From Delphinus delphis (Eukaryota > Chordata > Mammalia > Artiodactyla > Delphinidae), in contig NC_082697.1 in assembly GCF_949987515.2 (NCBI RefSeq), forward strand, positions 19,165,730-19,229,729: a stretch of DNA of 64,000 nucleotides, written 5' to 3'. This document shows positions 10,805 through 22,687 of this stretch, one piece after another. The position numbers and the translations under genes were made by a program. Numbering within the stretch: the stretch's first letter is position 1; each line of letters starts with the position of its first letter. Under the pieces are notes generated by a model. That model was not told the origin of the DNA, did not search any database, and saw only the letters and a list, made by a program, of their open reading frames with translations.

Positions 10805-11470
10805 TGGAGCCCTCAAAAGATTTTCTTTAATTATATTTCATTATATATGTTTTCATTTCAGAAGGAATACATGCTGGTGGAAAAATATGCTAATTATAAA
10901 GCAGTGTGCAAAGAGAAAGTCTTTCCTATTTGCTCGCAGTTCTCCCCTCCCATTGCCTGGGGAAACTACCCTGAGCAGAAATGATTTGTATACCAGATTT
11001 CTGTCTTTATTTCTCTCTCAGTTTTTGCCAAGAGTAGGATCATATTACCCCATTTTACAACTTTTTTACTTTTCTGGCATTAACAACGAACCATGCACAT
11101 TCTTCCAAGTCAGTCCATACAAATCTACTTCATTCTTTTTAACAACTTCATAGAAGTCAACAGTTTGGATATGCCATAAATGACTTAGCTCTTTTTTTTT
11201 TTTTGGCACTTAAGTGGTCTCTACTTTTGTTATGACAAATAAGTCTGCTGTAAACATGTTTTACCTGTATACATGTCCAGGTACTTCAATGGGAAAGAAT
11301 CTGGAAGTTTGTTGGCTGAGGTCAAAGCACATCTGCCTTTAAATGTTGTGTTACAATGACTTATGCTCTTACCAACAGAATAATGCACAGCCTCTTCTCC
11401 CTCTTTAACCTCTGGATATTCTAAATCTTTTAGAATGTTTAGCAATTTATAGGTGGAAAAGACTATCTTG
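10805..11470 (-). mobile_element. ancient L1M fragment
   Basis: The order of 'gaaggaatacatgctggtgg', 'cattttacaacttttttact', 'tagaagtcaacagtttgg', 'gacaaataagtctgctgtaa' and 'acttatgctcttaccaacag' follows the reverse-complement end of ORF2 plus 3' UTR of an L1M element, heavily decayed. A 15-base poly-T near 11190 may be a later change. Confidence 0.45.
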
Positions 11471-11494
11471 TTCTAATTTTTGCTCCTCTGTGCA

Positions 11495-11790
11495 CTGATA
11501 GCATCTTCCCATATTTCTTCTGTTAAATACGAACTGGCCCTTTCAAGAAGAGAGCCAAGGGATGAGGTTGTGGGGTCTGTAATGTTTGGGGAACAGGGAG
11601 AAATCCTATGAGTCTGGAGCTCAGGATATATGGGTGGAGAAGATGGTGGAAAAATTAGCAGAGGCCAGATCATAAAAGGCCATGTGTGCCTGGGTAAGGT
11701 GTTGGACTTTACCTTAAAAGCAATGGGAACCAACAAGGCTTTTAAGAAGGGAGGTGGAATGATCAGATTTGTGTGTTAGCATCCCTGCAG
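11495..11790 (-). repeat. L2 LINE internal relic
   Basis: 'ggccagatcataaaaggcca', 'gggtaaggtgttggacttta', 'aaagcaatgggaacc' and 'ggaatgatcagatttgtg' are the reverse complement of the L2 region that reads 'atggcctacaaggcc...gatctggcc' in sense. No coding capacity remains. Confidence 0.65.
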
Positions 11791-12639
11791 GGGATAGACT
11801 GGAAGGTGGGAGGATGAAGGTAATGGCTCTTTGTGGGGATGGGCAAAAGAAGCCATGTTCAGGAGACTTACTGACTTTCTTGATGGCATATTTGACATGA
11901 GATTGATGGGGTGGTGGTGGGACTTGGCCCAGAAGAAGATGGGTCAGGTCTTCTGAGGGATTGCCTCAACTTTCTATGGTTTCCACTTGGTGAAGGTGGC
12001 ACCAGGCCCATTACCATTGACCATGGCCTCTCCTGGGTCTGGTCATCTGCATGCTGGAAGCAATGCCACTGATTCTTCAATTCCAACAGGGTTAGGGGCT
12101 AGAGGGGGCTTTCTTCTCTCCTCCTGACAATGACCAGCTCCATGCTGCCCCTACTGGATGATGATCTGAGCTCAGCTGACTGCCTCTCTTCTGAGGTGCT
12201 TTGAGCTAAATATGAGAAGGGCCATCAGTTCAGCCACATACATACCCATTTTGGGAACATGTGCTATGGTACTGTGAGTTTAGGAAGTTTACACTCAGTC
12301 TCTGCCCTTGAGGAGATTTGAGTCAAATTGTGAAGAGAAGGGCCGTGTTCATGAAGGGGAGATTCCATAGCTACAAAAGGACGGTGCCCACAAATCCTTG
12401 GGGTTTCAGGCTAAAGCAGGAGTGATGGTCGTTTGAGTCTTTGTGCAAATGCATGTGGAGGCAGACTTTTCACAACCTTCCAGGGACTCCCTCCCGAGTG
12501 ATTCCTGTTTGGCAACTCTTGCCTCTTAGACATCCACAACTTAATATGATCAAGACCAGACATTTGATTATTTTTTTTTCCCATGGCCTCAACCAACACC
12601 TACATAAGCCTTCTCCAGTTTTGGATGGTGGTGCCATGA
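11791..12639. other. unresolved unique sequence
   Basis: On the + strand, one frame over about 11866-12118 is open for some 85 codons except for a single stop (TGA near 11956) and includes a WWW run. I cannot match it to a known protein. A weak L2-like patch may lie at 12250-12345. Confidence 0.35.
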
Positions 12640-13215
12640 CCCAACCAGAAAGCTCACAGTGTCTTTGGACTCCACCCTCTCTTTCATTCCCTTTAATACT
12701 TCATCCTATAGGTCATCTGTATAGACATCCCATAGATCATTCATCCTACAAATAGCCACAATCCTCCCACCTCTCCCCATTTTTATCACCACTCTGATCC
12801 AAGCCACCCCCATGTCTCAGCTTGGAGAACACAGTTTGACTCTGTGCTTCCATTTCTGCCCACCTAAAGTCTACTCTTCATATAGTAACCAGGTAATTAA
12901 AAAACAGAATGGATCATGCTACTCACGTGCTTTAATCCCTTCAATGGTTTCTCATTGCAATGAAAGGAATAACACAAACTTCTTGCCTAAGAGACTGTTT
13001 GATCTGGCCCCTGATAACCTCTTGGACCTCATCTGGGACCAGTCTCCCTAGCTTGCTGTTTTCACTTCCTCAAAGAAGTCAGCCCCTTCCCTGTCCTTTG
13101 ACGTTCTTCCTTGTGTCTGAAACCCTCTTTCACATGTTTGACTTCTGCACGGAGCCTCATCATCCTTAGGGTTTCAGGGAGGCATTTCAAGACCACCCTA
13201 TTGAAGGAGGAGACC
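12640..13215 (+). repeat. L2 LINE relic, long
   Basis: Forward L2: 'atggatcatgctactcacgt', 'cccttcaatggtttctcatt', 'gtttgatctggcccctgata', 'acttctgcacggagcctc' and 'ggcatttcaagaccacccta' follow the L2 ORF2 end and 3' UTR order. It is about 575 bp and fully decayed. Confidence 0.75.
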
Positions 13216-13239
13216 CAATCACTCTTTAATCTTGGCATC

Positions 13240-13390
13240 CTGTTTTTCCTTCATCTTGTTTTATTTTCCTTTTTATTGAGGTAGTACATGCATAAAATGA
13301 AGTACCTTAAGCATACAAATTTTAAGTGTACAGTTCAATGAGTTTTACATGTGCCTACATTCTTTTCATACCATCAGCTCCTCTGTAAGC
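13240..13390 (-). mobile_element. ancient L1M 3' UTR fragment
   Basis: 'tttattgaggtagtacatgc', 'ttaagtgtacagttcaatga' and 'gttttacatgtgcctacat' are the usual reverse-complement L1M 3' UTR words. Confidence 0.65.
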
Positions 13391-13464
13391 ATTCATATGA
13401 TTATTGTTATTTATCTGATTTGCAAAGAGAAAAGATCTGATAATATACCATTATGGCACTATCA

Positions 13465-14060
13465 TGGAGAAACAGATACTGACTCCTGGCTGGGTGTATA
13501 AATTCTTACAACCCCTACAGAGGGCAATTTCACCCTATCTATTCAATTTTAAAATGCATGTACCCATCGAGGCAACAATTCCTCTTTCAGAAATTGATCC
13601 TACAGATACACGCTTACATACGTGTGAAGGTAAGTGCGTCAGATAGGCATCACAACACTGTTTATAGTGAGAAAATATTGGAAACACCCTAAGTAGCTGC
13701 ACAGCAGGTAGAAATTACAGTGTATTTATGCAAGGGAATACAATAGAAACTGTTAGCAAGAATGTGTGCTGTTATGGGGAAATTCTCACACTAGGTCAAA
13801 TGGGAAGAGGTGCAGTACCATGCAGATGGGTCTTCTCATTTGCATAAAAGGAGGACATATTTAGCTGTCCATGCTTGTGTAGAGACCTGATTAACCCAAG
13901 ACACTAGTTAGAGTTATTCTCTAGGGAAGAGAATTCAGGAACTGGTGTCTTGGGTGGGAGGGAGTTGTTTCCTATTTTATCTTTTTGAATTGTTGGACTT
14001 TCTTCTTCCTATATATATGTTACACATTTTTAAAAACGTATAAAAATAAAAGTCTTTGGA
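13465..14060 (+). mobile_element. ancient L1M/HAL1-type element, 3' end
   Basis: 'agagggcaatttcaccctat', 'aattcctctttcagaaattg', 'atcctacagatacacgctta', 'atattggaaacaccctaagt' and a terminal 'aaaaacgtataaaaataaaa' follow the last third of L1 ORF2 and the 3' end in the sense direction. It is one of the few plus-strand L1 pieces here. Confidence 0.75.
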
Positions 14061-14558
14061 CTTTGAGGGGAAATGTATAGTGGGAACAGGCTCTGATAGG
14101 CCAGGACAGGGCTGTGAGGATGATTTGGGCTGACTTGGTCTCCAGGGGCGCAGAGAGGATTGGCTGGCTTAGAACTTGGCTTTCAGGGTACCCTGGAGGG
14201 ACCTTCTGGGAGAGAGCAGCTGCCCACAGCTACAGTGGAAGCCAGTGGATGCTCTGTTGAAGAACATAGTCGGGAACACTCCCCAAGACCTGTTGTGCTG
14301 GGTGCCCACATCTTCCTCTTCAGCAATTCACATCATCCTTGTCTGGGATGGAAGCACATCCAGTGAGAGGATGAACAAGGAATTGTCCTTTTCCAGGTTC
14401 CTAGACCCGTTGGCGGGTATTTTTCTTTTTAACTAGAGAGCGGTCAAATCTTCAGAACACAAACTTGCTCCAAAAGGCAACCAGCTGTCCCTCTACATGG
14501 CCCCCAATGATCTTATTGAGGATCATGGGTTTGGGAGGGAGCCAGAGATGACTTTGAG
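14061..14558. other. unique sequence, nothing identified
   Basis: No repeat was recognised. A frame of 86 codons (14176-14436 +) overlaps another frame and shows no domain. Confidence 0.45.
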
Positions 14559-14559
14559 T

Positions 14560-14730
14560 CACAGAGCAGCCATGAGCAGCTGTGTGTCCTCAGGCAAAGC
14601 AGAGCTCTGTTCCTCAGTTTCCTGGTTTGTACACTGGGATCAGAAGTCCTGCCCGGCTAAGGAACAAGTCAGATAACATTTGTCTGCCTGCTTGGTGAAA
14701 GGCCAGGGCTGTGTGGATGGGTGATTTGTA
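14560..14730 (+). repeat. MIR SINE relic
   Basis: 'gagcagctgtgtgtcctcag', 'gttcctcagtttcctggttt' and 'gtacactgggatcagaag' are the MIR core and 3' half in forward order. Confidence 0.7.
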
Positions 14731-14735
14731 TTCTG

Positions 14736-15178
14736 GAATGTATTGTTTTCCCAGGGCTGCCATAACAAATTACCACAACCCGGGTGGCTTAAAACAACAG
14801 AAATGTATTCTCTCACAGCTCTGGAGGCCAGAAGTCTGAAATTCAGGTGTCAGAAGGCTGTGCTCTCTCTGGAGGCTCTAGGAGAGAATCCTCCATTGTC
14901 TCTTCCAGCTTCTGGTGGCTGTGACATTCCTTGTGGCTGCATCACTCCAATCCCTGCCTCTGTCAATCCCTGTCTTAGAGGACTTCTCCTCTTCTCTCTC
15001 TGTTTTCCTCTCTTATCATTGGATTTAAGGCCCATGTGGATAATCCAAGATGATCCCATCTCAAGATTCTTAATTTAATTACATCTACAAAGACCATTTC
15101 CCCAAATAAGATCACAGTCACAGGTTCTGAGAGTTAGGACATGGGCAAGGTTTTGGGGAGGCCACCATTCAAGCGAAG
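14736..15178 (-). mobile_element. MLT1-type solo LTR (ERVL-MaLR)
   Basis: The reverse-complement LTR starts 'gggctgccataacaaattac', continues through 'cacagctctggaggccagaa', 'ttacatctacaaagaccat' and 'ttccccaaataagatcacag', and ends near 'gttaggacatgggc'. About 440 bp, full LTR length, with no internal retroviral sequence. It is a solo LTR left by recombination and encodes nothing. Confidence 0.9.
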
Positions 15179-15184
15179 CAAGTG

Positions 15185-17184
15185 GCCATAGAAGCCACCA
15201 GGTATGTGCCAAGATCCCATCCACCCTGTGTACCATGTTGTGGCTGATTCACGGAAGGTGCCAGGTCAAGTTCCATTGTGTCTGAGCCACACGGTACGGT
15301 CACAACTGTAATCGAAGACATGACAGCTGCTTGTGTCTGATTTTCCCTCCTGATCTCTGCTTGTCTCCTGCTCTACTTCCCAACCTTACTTATGGGCTCG
15401 GGAGATGGCTCAGTACTGTTTTGTAAATGCCAACCATTGATTTAAAGCTTCATGGGCATCCGAAACTGATTAAGGACTGCAGCCTAGGCAACACGACTTT
15501 ACCAATGTTGATTTTCTGGTTTTGTTATTGTATAACAGTCATAAGATGCTACCTTTTGGGGGAAGATGGACAAAGTGTCCAAGGGACTCCGTATACTATT
15601 ATATTATTATTATTGTTATTATTATCACTTCTGGGGAGTCTATAATCATTTTAAAATAAAAAGTTGAAAAAAAACAAACAAGTTCATAATACTCAAAACC
15701 TTCACCAGAAAAAATGATCTTTATAGGCCTTTCTGGATTAGATGGTAGAAGGCTACCCCTCTCAAGCCCTAGCCTGGCATGGGCTGAACTAATCCTCCCG
15801 AGGTGGCCCGGGACCCTCCTCCACACAGGCTGTTGGGAAGCGGCCTCCCCCTGGCTAGCCACATTCCCACCCCAGGCCTCCTGGGACTCTGTTCAGGTCA
15901 ACCTCTTCCTGGGAAGGCAGCCCTGCCAGGTCCTCCCCAAGCCTCCGCAGGCCAGGGCTGGTCTGGTCTGTAGACACATGGCTGGGCTGTCCTGACACCA
16001 CCTCGGCCCGTGGCCCAGGTTGATCCCTGCTGCTGCTGTCACTTGCACACAGCTCTGGCTCCTGTCGGGCCTCTCCCTGATGTTTCCCTGGAGGCACTAT
16101 GGCCTCAGTGACCTCCATCCTGAGTCAGAAGCTCTGGGCTCCTTAGAAGTGCTCCTCTGGCTTGGGGCCAGCCCACCCTACCCTGACTCTGGTTGTCATC
16201 CAGCATCTCCCTCCTTCCCTTTCCTGCAGCAGTGTGCTTGGCGCCTGCCTTCCTCCCCCAGCTGACTCCAGCTTCCACTAGTCTGGGCAAGCTCAAAGCA
16301 CCTTCCCTGGGCCACTCTTCTGGTTCTTTCTCTCCTCCCCTCTCACCCACATGGAGGCTGTTGGTGAGTTCTACAGTGTGGTCTGGTGGTTTGGTGTCCC
16401 AGGAGTTGTACACTTGGAGTCCATAGATAGATTTTGGGGACTCTGAGAACCCCCTGAACTTGTGTACAAAATGTGTGAACATTTTCCCAGGACAGAAATA
16501 GATTTCTAGATGGATCCAAGACCCACAAATAATTAAGAGTCTCCAAGAATAGGAAGGGGCTGTAACATAACTTAAGCATTTACGTTCTCCTCTCCTCCTC
16601 TCCCTCCTTTTTGTTAGTTGTGCTCTGCTGAGCCCCAGGGACTGTTTTACACAATATGGTGATATGGTGGCCCATGGTTCCTCACAGAGGGTGGGCCAAC
16701 AGTGCTTTTCGGGGCAGCTTTATGGTTTCTTCAGATCTAGAAGGCAGCCTCTCATAGTGGCTTTTGTCATTCATTGGTCAGTCCAAGCACGTGAGCCAAT
16801 GTCTCCTCCAATCACTAGCAAGCAAGGAGTGGGTGGGGAAGGCAGATATTGGCTTGATTTCAGGCAACAGAAAAGTCAGCCATTTAACGACAGCCGTTCA
16901 TTCATTCCTCTTGGTTGGAGTTACAATTGGGCAAGGAACTAGGGAGTAAATATTCCCTCTTATTCAAAGAAGAGTAAGGCATAGGGCACAATGTGCATCT
17001 ATTCTTTGATTTTTGTTGCGATATCTCCCTGCTCCTTCTTTGGCCTGAAAAGTGGGTCCATTTCCTTGGTAACAAAAGCTCAGATTTGATAAGGCAAAGG
17101 GTGGTGTAGACAAAATAGCTTAGAAGTTTATGGTGACAAATGACAAACCCGAAGTATTTGAAGTGGGTCTTTTAAGCTGCCACA
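15185..17184. other. long mostly unique stretch
   Basis: No confident repeat. A 15590-15626 ATT-rich tract is listed separately. The 15750-16350 part is GC-richer, with overlapping frames up to 125 codons on both strands but no domain, and no CpG island. 16570-16940 might be a very old LTR, but I could not align it from memory. Confidence 0.4.
15597..15626. repeat. (ATT)n microsatellite
   Basis: Interrupted ATT trinucleotide run. Confidence 0.85.
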
Positions 17185-17189
17185 GTTAT

Positions 17190-17388
17190 CCCATGCCTGA
17201 TGGTAGGCTTGGGACTAAACATTCATTATCTCATTTCATCTTCACAACTCCTGTCTGAGGTGAGAACTGTATTTATCTTTTACAGATGAGGAAACTGAGG
17301 CTCAGAAAAGCAAAGTTAGTTACCTTAAATATGCCCCCAGTCAGAGGTGGAAGTGGGATTAGAACCCAAGTCTTCATAACAAGAAAAA
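17190..17388 (-). repeat. MIR SINE relic
   Basis: 'ttatctcatttcatcttcac', 'cttttacagatgaggaaact', 'gaggctcagaaaagcaaag' and 'tagaacccaagtcttc' form a clean reverse-complement MIR. Confidence 0.9.
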
Positions 17389-17390
17389 CA

Positions 17391-18027
17391 GATGATAATT
17401 TTTTCCTCTTGTAGGCCTTCCTGTAGACAATAAATACCACTGCTCTTTATCAGTTGCATTTCTTTCTTGGCCACTAATCTAATGGTGAATAAATAATGTA
17501 TTGCTGCTGTAAAGCCTGATTCCTAGGCTACACCCAGGTAAATGTCCCATTTGCTTCAGTGGCAATTAGCTTCAATGAGAGGTTGCCTGATTAATAATAA
17601 TACCACCACCTGCTATTTTTATAGATGGCCATTCTTCAAGGAGTACAAAGTACTTTGTAGACATTACCTAATCCCTTCTTGCTCTGTTACCGTAAATCTG
17701 GTCTGGGCTTGTGGTACTCTTGCTTTTTCACAGAGAGTGCTCATGTTCACAGAGGGTTTAGATCTTGGCTCTCATCACACAGAGGGTTGGCATCCCCTAC
17801 TGGTGGTCCATAAATACTTTTTTCAACCTCGTAATACTTTGTTCTCCATGGAAATCAGACCGGGTCTGTCATCATGCATTCTGCTTTCCACGGGCCTTTG
17901 ACATTGCTCAGACCACAGGAACTGGACAGACAGCTTCATGTGAATTTTCAAAGGTTTGCAAAGTGTTTATCTGGACTCACTTCCAGGCAGAGGTACCTTT
18001 GAATTTGTCCTGGGAACAGCAGCATCA
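17391..18027. other. unique sequence, nothing identified
   Basis: Two overlapping plus-strand frames (17542-17901, 17765-18145) reach 119-126 codons. The second runs into the pyrimidine tract, so part of its length is an artefact. No domain was recognised. Confidence 0.4.
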
Positions 18028-18125
18028 TTGTCATCTTCCCCTCCCCCTTTCCCCTTCCTCTCCCCCTCTTCCTCATCCTCTTCCACCACCTCTACCTCTT
18101 TCTTCTTCTCCTTCTTCTTCAACAC
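18028..18125. repeat. pyrimidine-rich (TTC/TCC)n tract
   Basis: About 100 bases almost purely C and T on the + strand, with TTC and CCT units. Poly-pyrimidine tracts of this length can form triplex DNA; that is inference. Confidence 0.85.
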
Positions 18126-18194
18126 AAACTTCTATTTGGTGCTAGCCAAAGCTAGCCAAGTTAGCTGCTTGATTCATCCCTCATGACAGTTACC

Positions 18195-18275
18195 AATTGG
18201 TATCTATCATTACCAATCCCATTTTACAGAGCAGAAAACTGAGGCTCAGAGTGGATAAATGATGTATTCCATTCG
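18195..18275 (-). repeat. MIR fragment
   Basis: 'cccattttacagagcagaaa' and 'actgaggctcagagtgg' are the MIR 3' half in reverse. Confidence 0.7.
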
Positions 18276-18324
18276 GATTGTTGACAACCTAAACTGTCCC
18301 AGATCAACTTGAGAAACTCTGAGG

Positions 18325-18392
18325 GTTTACCACCCAGCACAGTGTCCGGCATGCATGAAACGCCCAGTGAGTAGATGTTTGTTAGAATAACA
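18325..18392 (+). repeat. MIR/L2 3'-end fragment
   Basis: 'cagcacagtgtccggcatgc', 'cccagtgagtagatgtttg' recalls the shared MIR/L2 3' end (agtgcctggcacatagtagg). Too short to assign to one family. Confidence 0.45.
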
Positions 18393-18545
18393 GGATAACT
18401 ACCATTTATTAGGTACAGGCACATTATACATCATAGTTTTTAATCCTCATAACAATCCTATGTGGTAGATTCTATTTTACAGAAAATGAACTAAGGCTCA
18501 GAAAGGTAAATAATTTGTCAAGTTCACACAGTTAAAAAATGGTGA
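18393..18545 (-). repeat. MIR SINE relic
   Basis: 'aactaccatttattaggtac', 'taatcctcataacaatccta', 'tctattttacagaaaatgaa' and 'aaggctcagaaaggtaaat' form a clear reverse MIR. Confidence 0.85.
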
Positions 18546-20210
18546 AATATCATATTAATTAATTAATTAATAATTAATTCTTGTTCTTTCAGATTCCAAA
18601 GTCTCTATACTTAATCCATAAACTAATTTGAATCAATGAGGGGTTGGATGGTGGATGGATGGAAGGGAGAAGTAGACAGGACCAGGATTTCCCTCCTATG
18701 CCTTTCTGTCTCAGACTCTAAATTCCTGCTGAAAACAGGGTAATGGTGATAAAAATACATATGTAGCATAGTTCAAAACCTTCAAGGACATATGTAAACT
18801 GACCTGGAGTTGCTTACCCACGAGACACTTACACTCTAAAATGGGACGTTTCAAGAGCTAAGTAAGTGCTGGCTCATGGAACTCAGATCCAAGCCCTGGT
18901 GACCTAATGGATGTCAATGGGATAGCTGTCCTTGTGGATGGGGAGAATGCATGATTGCACCAGGGTGAGGAAGAATAGAGTGACGAGAGTCTTCCTTAGA
19001 CTATAAAATATCTCAATAACTTTAAGGTAGTGAACTTTAAGAGTCCCATCTGGAGGAGAAGAAGTTAAGGAAGTGGTGGTAGACGCCTGAGTATGGTGTT
19101 AAGCATCAGGAATAAGATACCGATAGCTTAGAAATGGTGTCCATGAGTAAAGGCAGGAGACGGAATTAACAGAGCCTGGGAACCTGGGAGCTAGGGCCAT
19201 CCTGCACCAATGGGAGTCATAGAAGAGTTCTAGTCACTGGCCTGAAAGAGAGTGATGGAGAGAAATACTCTGGCTTCTCCCTTCCTTCTCTCCTCCAATC
19301 TCCCACTAGTACCTCTGATTACGATTGGTCAACCCTAATAAAAAGCCAATTTTGAGAGATTTAGGAAATGCAATTTTCAGGACTTGGCTCTGTACAATAT
19401 AGAGCTGAGCAGAGGAAGGTTCGGGAATGAATCTAATGGGCAAATGAATGACATTCTAGGAGTCCTGGAATATTTATTTATTTCTCAGCCTAGAGTCAGA
19501 TGTCTGGACAAAGATGGACTCTTTGGTTCCTTTTGCCACTCCAGAAGTTAGATACCCCGAGAAGAGAGTCTATTTTATTAGGATTTAATCACAATTCAAG
19601 GAGAAGAAGGAAGCCATGATTCACATGAGCATCTTGCCCAAGAATGTCACTTCATAGCCAGGGTCCAGCTTCCTTTGGTTGAATGCTTTTGGCAGCAGGT
19701 CACCAGGGACTAGCTAACCTGGAGGCAGAGGCCACAGGATTTATGCTGCTCAAAGGAGCTTGGCTGCCCCTACATCACCATCACCATTCAGTGACATGGT
19801 GATTGAAATTCCAAAATGGTGAAAAATTCCTTGGGGTTAAAATGACAAGTTTGAAAATGCTTTTGACAGGATAAATAAATACACAAGAAAGTGTAGAAAT
19901 AAAACTTCTGCCTCTCTGCTGTTGCCTGGATAAGCATAGGATTGCGTTAAGAATTCAGTCCTTTTACCATTTTGATTTTGCTGAGGATGAGGAGAACTGC
20001 TCAGAGAGAGCCTAATGCAGAGCCAAACTATATCCTTCTCTGCCCAGAGGATCACAGAGGTCCAGGAGTCAGGGTGCATTCCTCACTAAGAGAATTCTAT
20101 TCACTTACGCAATTTTCTCCATGGAATGAAGTGGCAAATACTTCTTCCTTGTTCTCTCCCTCCCTCTCTAATCCCTTCTTTTCTTCCTTTATCACTTAAG
20201 AAAAAATACC
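18546..20210. other. mostly unique sequence
   Basis: It starts with a TTAA repeat (18553-18579) and a GGAT-rich patch (18643-18665). The rest shows no recognised repeat, exon or RNA gene. Confidence 0.45.
18553..18579. repeat. (TTAA)n simple repeat
   Basis: Tandem attaatta units right after a MIR relic. Confidence 0.85.
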
Positions 20211-20211
20211 C

Positions 20212-20680
20212 ACTATTCCAGTTATCTATTGCTACATAGCAAATGACACCAAATTTTGTGGCTTAAAACAACAGCAATCATTTATGTTGCTCATGTATCA
20301 GCAACTGTGCCAAGGCTTGGTGGGTCAGCTCCCCTTTGCTCCACACTGTCAGCTGGGGCAGCTCAACTGGGGCCCGAGGATTCACTTACAAGATGGCGCA
20401 TTCAGGGCTAGGTGTTGGTGCTCCCCAGGTTAGGTGTTAGCTGGGGAACTCAGTTCTCTTCAAGTGGACCTCTCCACGTGGCTCCTTGGACTTTTTCAGA
20501 ACAGGATGGCAGGGTTCCAAGAATGTTCCAAAAGGTCCAGAGGGAATCTCAAGGCTCCTTAGGACACCACAGAAGCCCAGAATCTCATTACTAGCTACAG
20601 CATTTACTTGGTCTAGGAAATTTGCGGCTTTCTTTACTCTATCACTACACTCTCCCCCCACCTCCTCTTTATGGGAGGTT
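20212..20680 (-). mobile_element. MLT1-type LTR (ERVL-MaLR)
   Basis: Reverse-complement LTR: 'cagttatctattgctacata', 'ttgtggcttaaaacaacagc', 'gggtcagctcccctttgctc' and 'gtggacctctccacgtggct' in order. The right edge is diffuse. No internal retroviral genes. Confidence 0.75.
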
Positions 20681-20814
20681 GGCATGTACTGTAAGTTCAC
20701 AGTAAAAGAGCAATGGCAGACCTTCAGGACACCATGGAACTAAAAATAAATTTCCTAAGGTTAGCAGCGGAATTCTGGCAGGACCAGAGATCTGGGAGTT
20801 CCCTAATATTGATC

Positions 20815-21085
20815 AAGGATGGTGAGTTCATATCAGGCTGACCTGTGTTTGAATCTCAGCTCTGATAATTTATAGCTGAGTAACTTTAGGTGTGCTACTT
20901 AACTTATACAGATCTCAGTCTCCTCAATGGTAAAATGGAAATAAGCCTGTCTTACTCTATTACTTTGTAAATAGTAAAGATGATCGCCAAAAAAAAAAAA
21001 AAAAAAAAAAAAAAGGGTTGGGGGGGACACATTAAAATGTCTGGGTTATAGAGGGCATTCAATGAGTGGAAGCTATGTATTTATT
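20815..21085 (+). repeat. MIR SINE relic split by poly-A/poly-G
   Basis: Forward MIR ('gtgtttgaatctcagctctg', 'ctgagtaactttaggtgtgc', 'agtctcctcaatggtaaaat') is interrupted by a 26-base A run (20989-21014) and a G run. MIR 3' text seems to resume at 'gtctgggttatagagggcat'. Confidence 0.7.
20989..21014. repeat. (A)26 homopolymer
   Basis: A pure A run followed by gggttggggggg, inside a MIR copy. Confidence 0.9.
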
Positions 21086-21310
21086 TGAGTAGTGAAACAT
21101 TTTCCAGGAATCCTTTGAGATCCTGAATTTGAGCTTATTATTTACTCTTGTCATTGTTTTTCTGCTTCTCTATTTTTTGTTAACTCATTTTTTCCCTTAT
21201 TACAAGAGTAATACATGTACACTTTATTTAGAAAATAAATGAAATGCAAAGAAAATAAAAATTATCTACAATAATGCAATCCTAATACTTTAGGTATGTG
21301 CTTCAGATAT

Positions 21311-21706
21311 ATATTAATTAGGTATTGCCAGAAAATTGTGCCACCCCAAATCTCAGACCTTAACATAGCAATCCCTGATGAGTCTGAGCAGCTGGGGGTC
21401 AGCTGACCGAGGCTGAATTTGGCTGGGCAGTTCTGCCCTGCCCCACGTGGCTCTCATTCTCCGCCTGGGAACAGACGTCAGTCAGCCCAGTTATATTCTT
21501 CTCATGGAGGCGGGCAGAAATGCGACAGAACAAGAGGGACTGTACAAGGCCTCTGATGACCTAGGATAAAGCTGGCTCACACATGTTGCTGTCACCCCCT
21601 TCTATTTGTCCAAGCAAGTCACATGACTGAATCCAAGGTCTAGGGGCCAAGGGCTTAGAATCAGAAAATAGTCACGAATGGGGGCCAAGAACATAATCTA
21701 TCATAA
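21311..21706 (-). mobile_element. MLT1-type LTR inserted in L1M
   Basis: Reverse LTR text: 'attaggtattgccagaaaat', 'gggggtcagctgaccgaggc', 'tctatttgtccaagcaagtc', 'acatgactgaatccaaggtc' and 'atcataacat'. L1M sequence flanks both sides, so the LTR is the younger element. Confidence 0.75.
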
Positions 21707-22687
21707 CATATAATTTTGTTTTGAAAAAATTGGCTAAATTACACGTTCTTTGCTGTTGTTATTATAGTTCCTAGCTGTTTTTCACTTAATATAGAGCAGA
21801 AAAAATTTCCATGTAATAAAATAGTCTTCTGCACTAGCACTTTTATGGACTGTACCTCTATTTCATTGAATGGATGTGTATATTTTGTTCAATTGGTTTT
21901 CTATTATTGGGTGTTTAGGTTTTCCCAGGTTTCCTGTGTAATGATAATTGTAGCTCTGGATTTATGTGCATCCGTGTTCATATTTATATTGTGAGGAGAA
22001 AATTATATGCAAAAATATAGGGTTCTGATATATATTGCCAAATTGTCAACATTCAGAAAAGTAATATCAACTCGTGCTTCCACTAGCAGTATATTTTAGT
22101 ACCTACTTCCCTGAATTCCCACGTACTTTGGGTATAGTCATTTGTATGTATGTACGTATACATATTGTAAAGTAACTTTTAAATTTTATGATAATAGTAC
22201 AGGAAACTCCTGTATAACTTCTACACAGTTTCACCAATAGCTTCCATTTTTCACATTTGTTTCATATGTATATGCATGTAAGCATTATATATGTATTTGT
22301 CCTTTTCTTTCTAAACACATATGCATATTTCTATCTTTATTTCTATATATGATTTTTTCCCCCTGATTCATATAAGAGTTAGTTTGGAGACACTATTTAC
22401 TAAATAATTCAGCGTGTATTTCATAAGAAAAAGGACATCCTCCTATATAACCAGAGTGTGATTATCAAAATCAGGAAATTTAATATTGATACTATTGCTA
22501 TTAGCTAATCCACAGCCTCTATTTCTATTTCATCAATTGTCTAATAATATTCTTTTTAGCTATTTAGTTTTTCCCAGTCTACGATTTAATCCTGCAACAC
22601 ATACTATGTTAGTTGTCATGTCTCTTTAGTTGTCTTTAATCTGGAACAATTTCTTTGCTTTTCTTGAAGGCTTTTCATCTTGGTATT

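Noticed and set aside
15750..16350. possible promoter or CpG island in GC-richer DNA
   Set aside because: CpG dinucleotides are sparse and no GC-box cluster is visible. It is simply C-rich unique sequence.
17765..18145. 126-codon plus-strand frame with Ser/Pro-rich end
   Set aside because: The last third is the pyrimidine tract at 18028-18125 and the rest has no domain.
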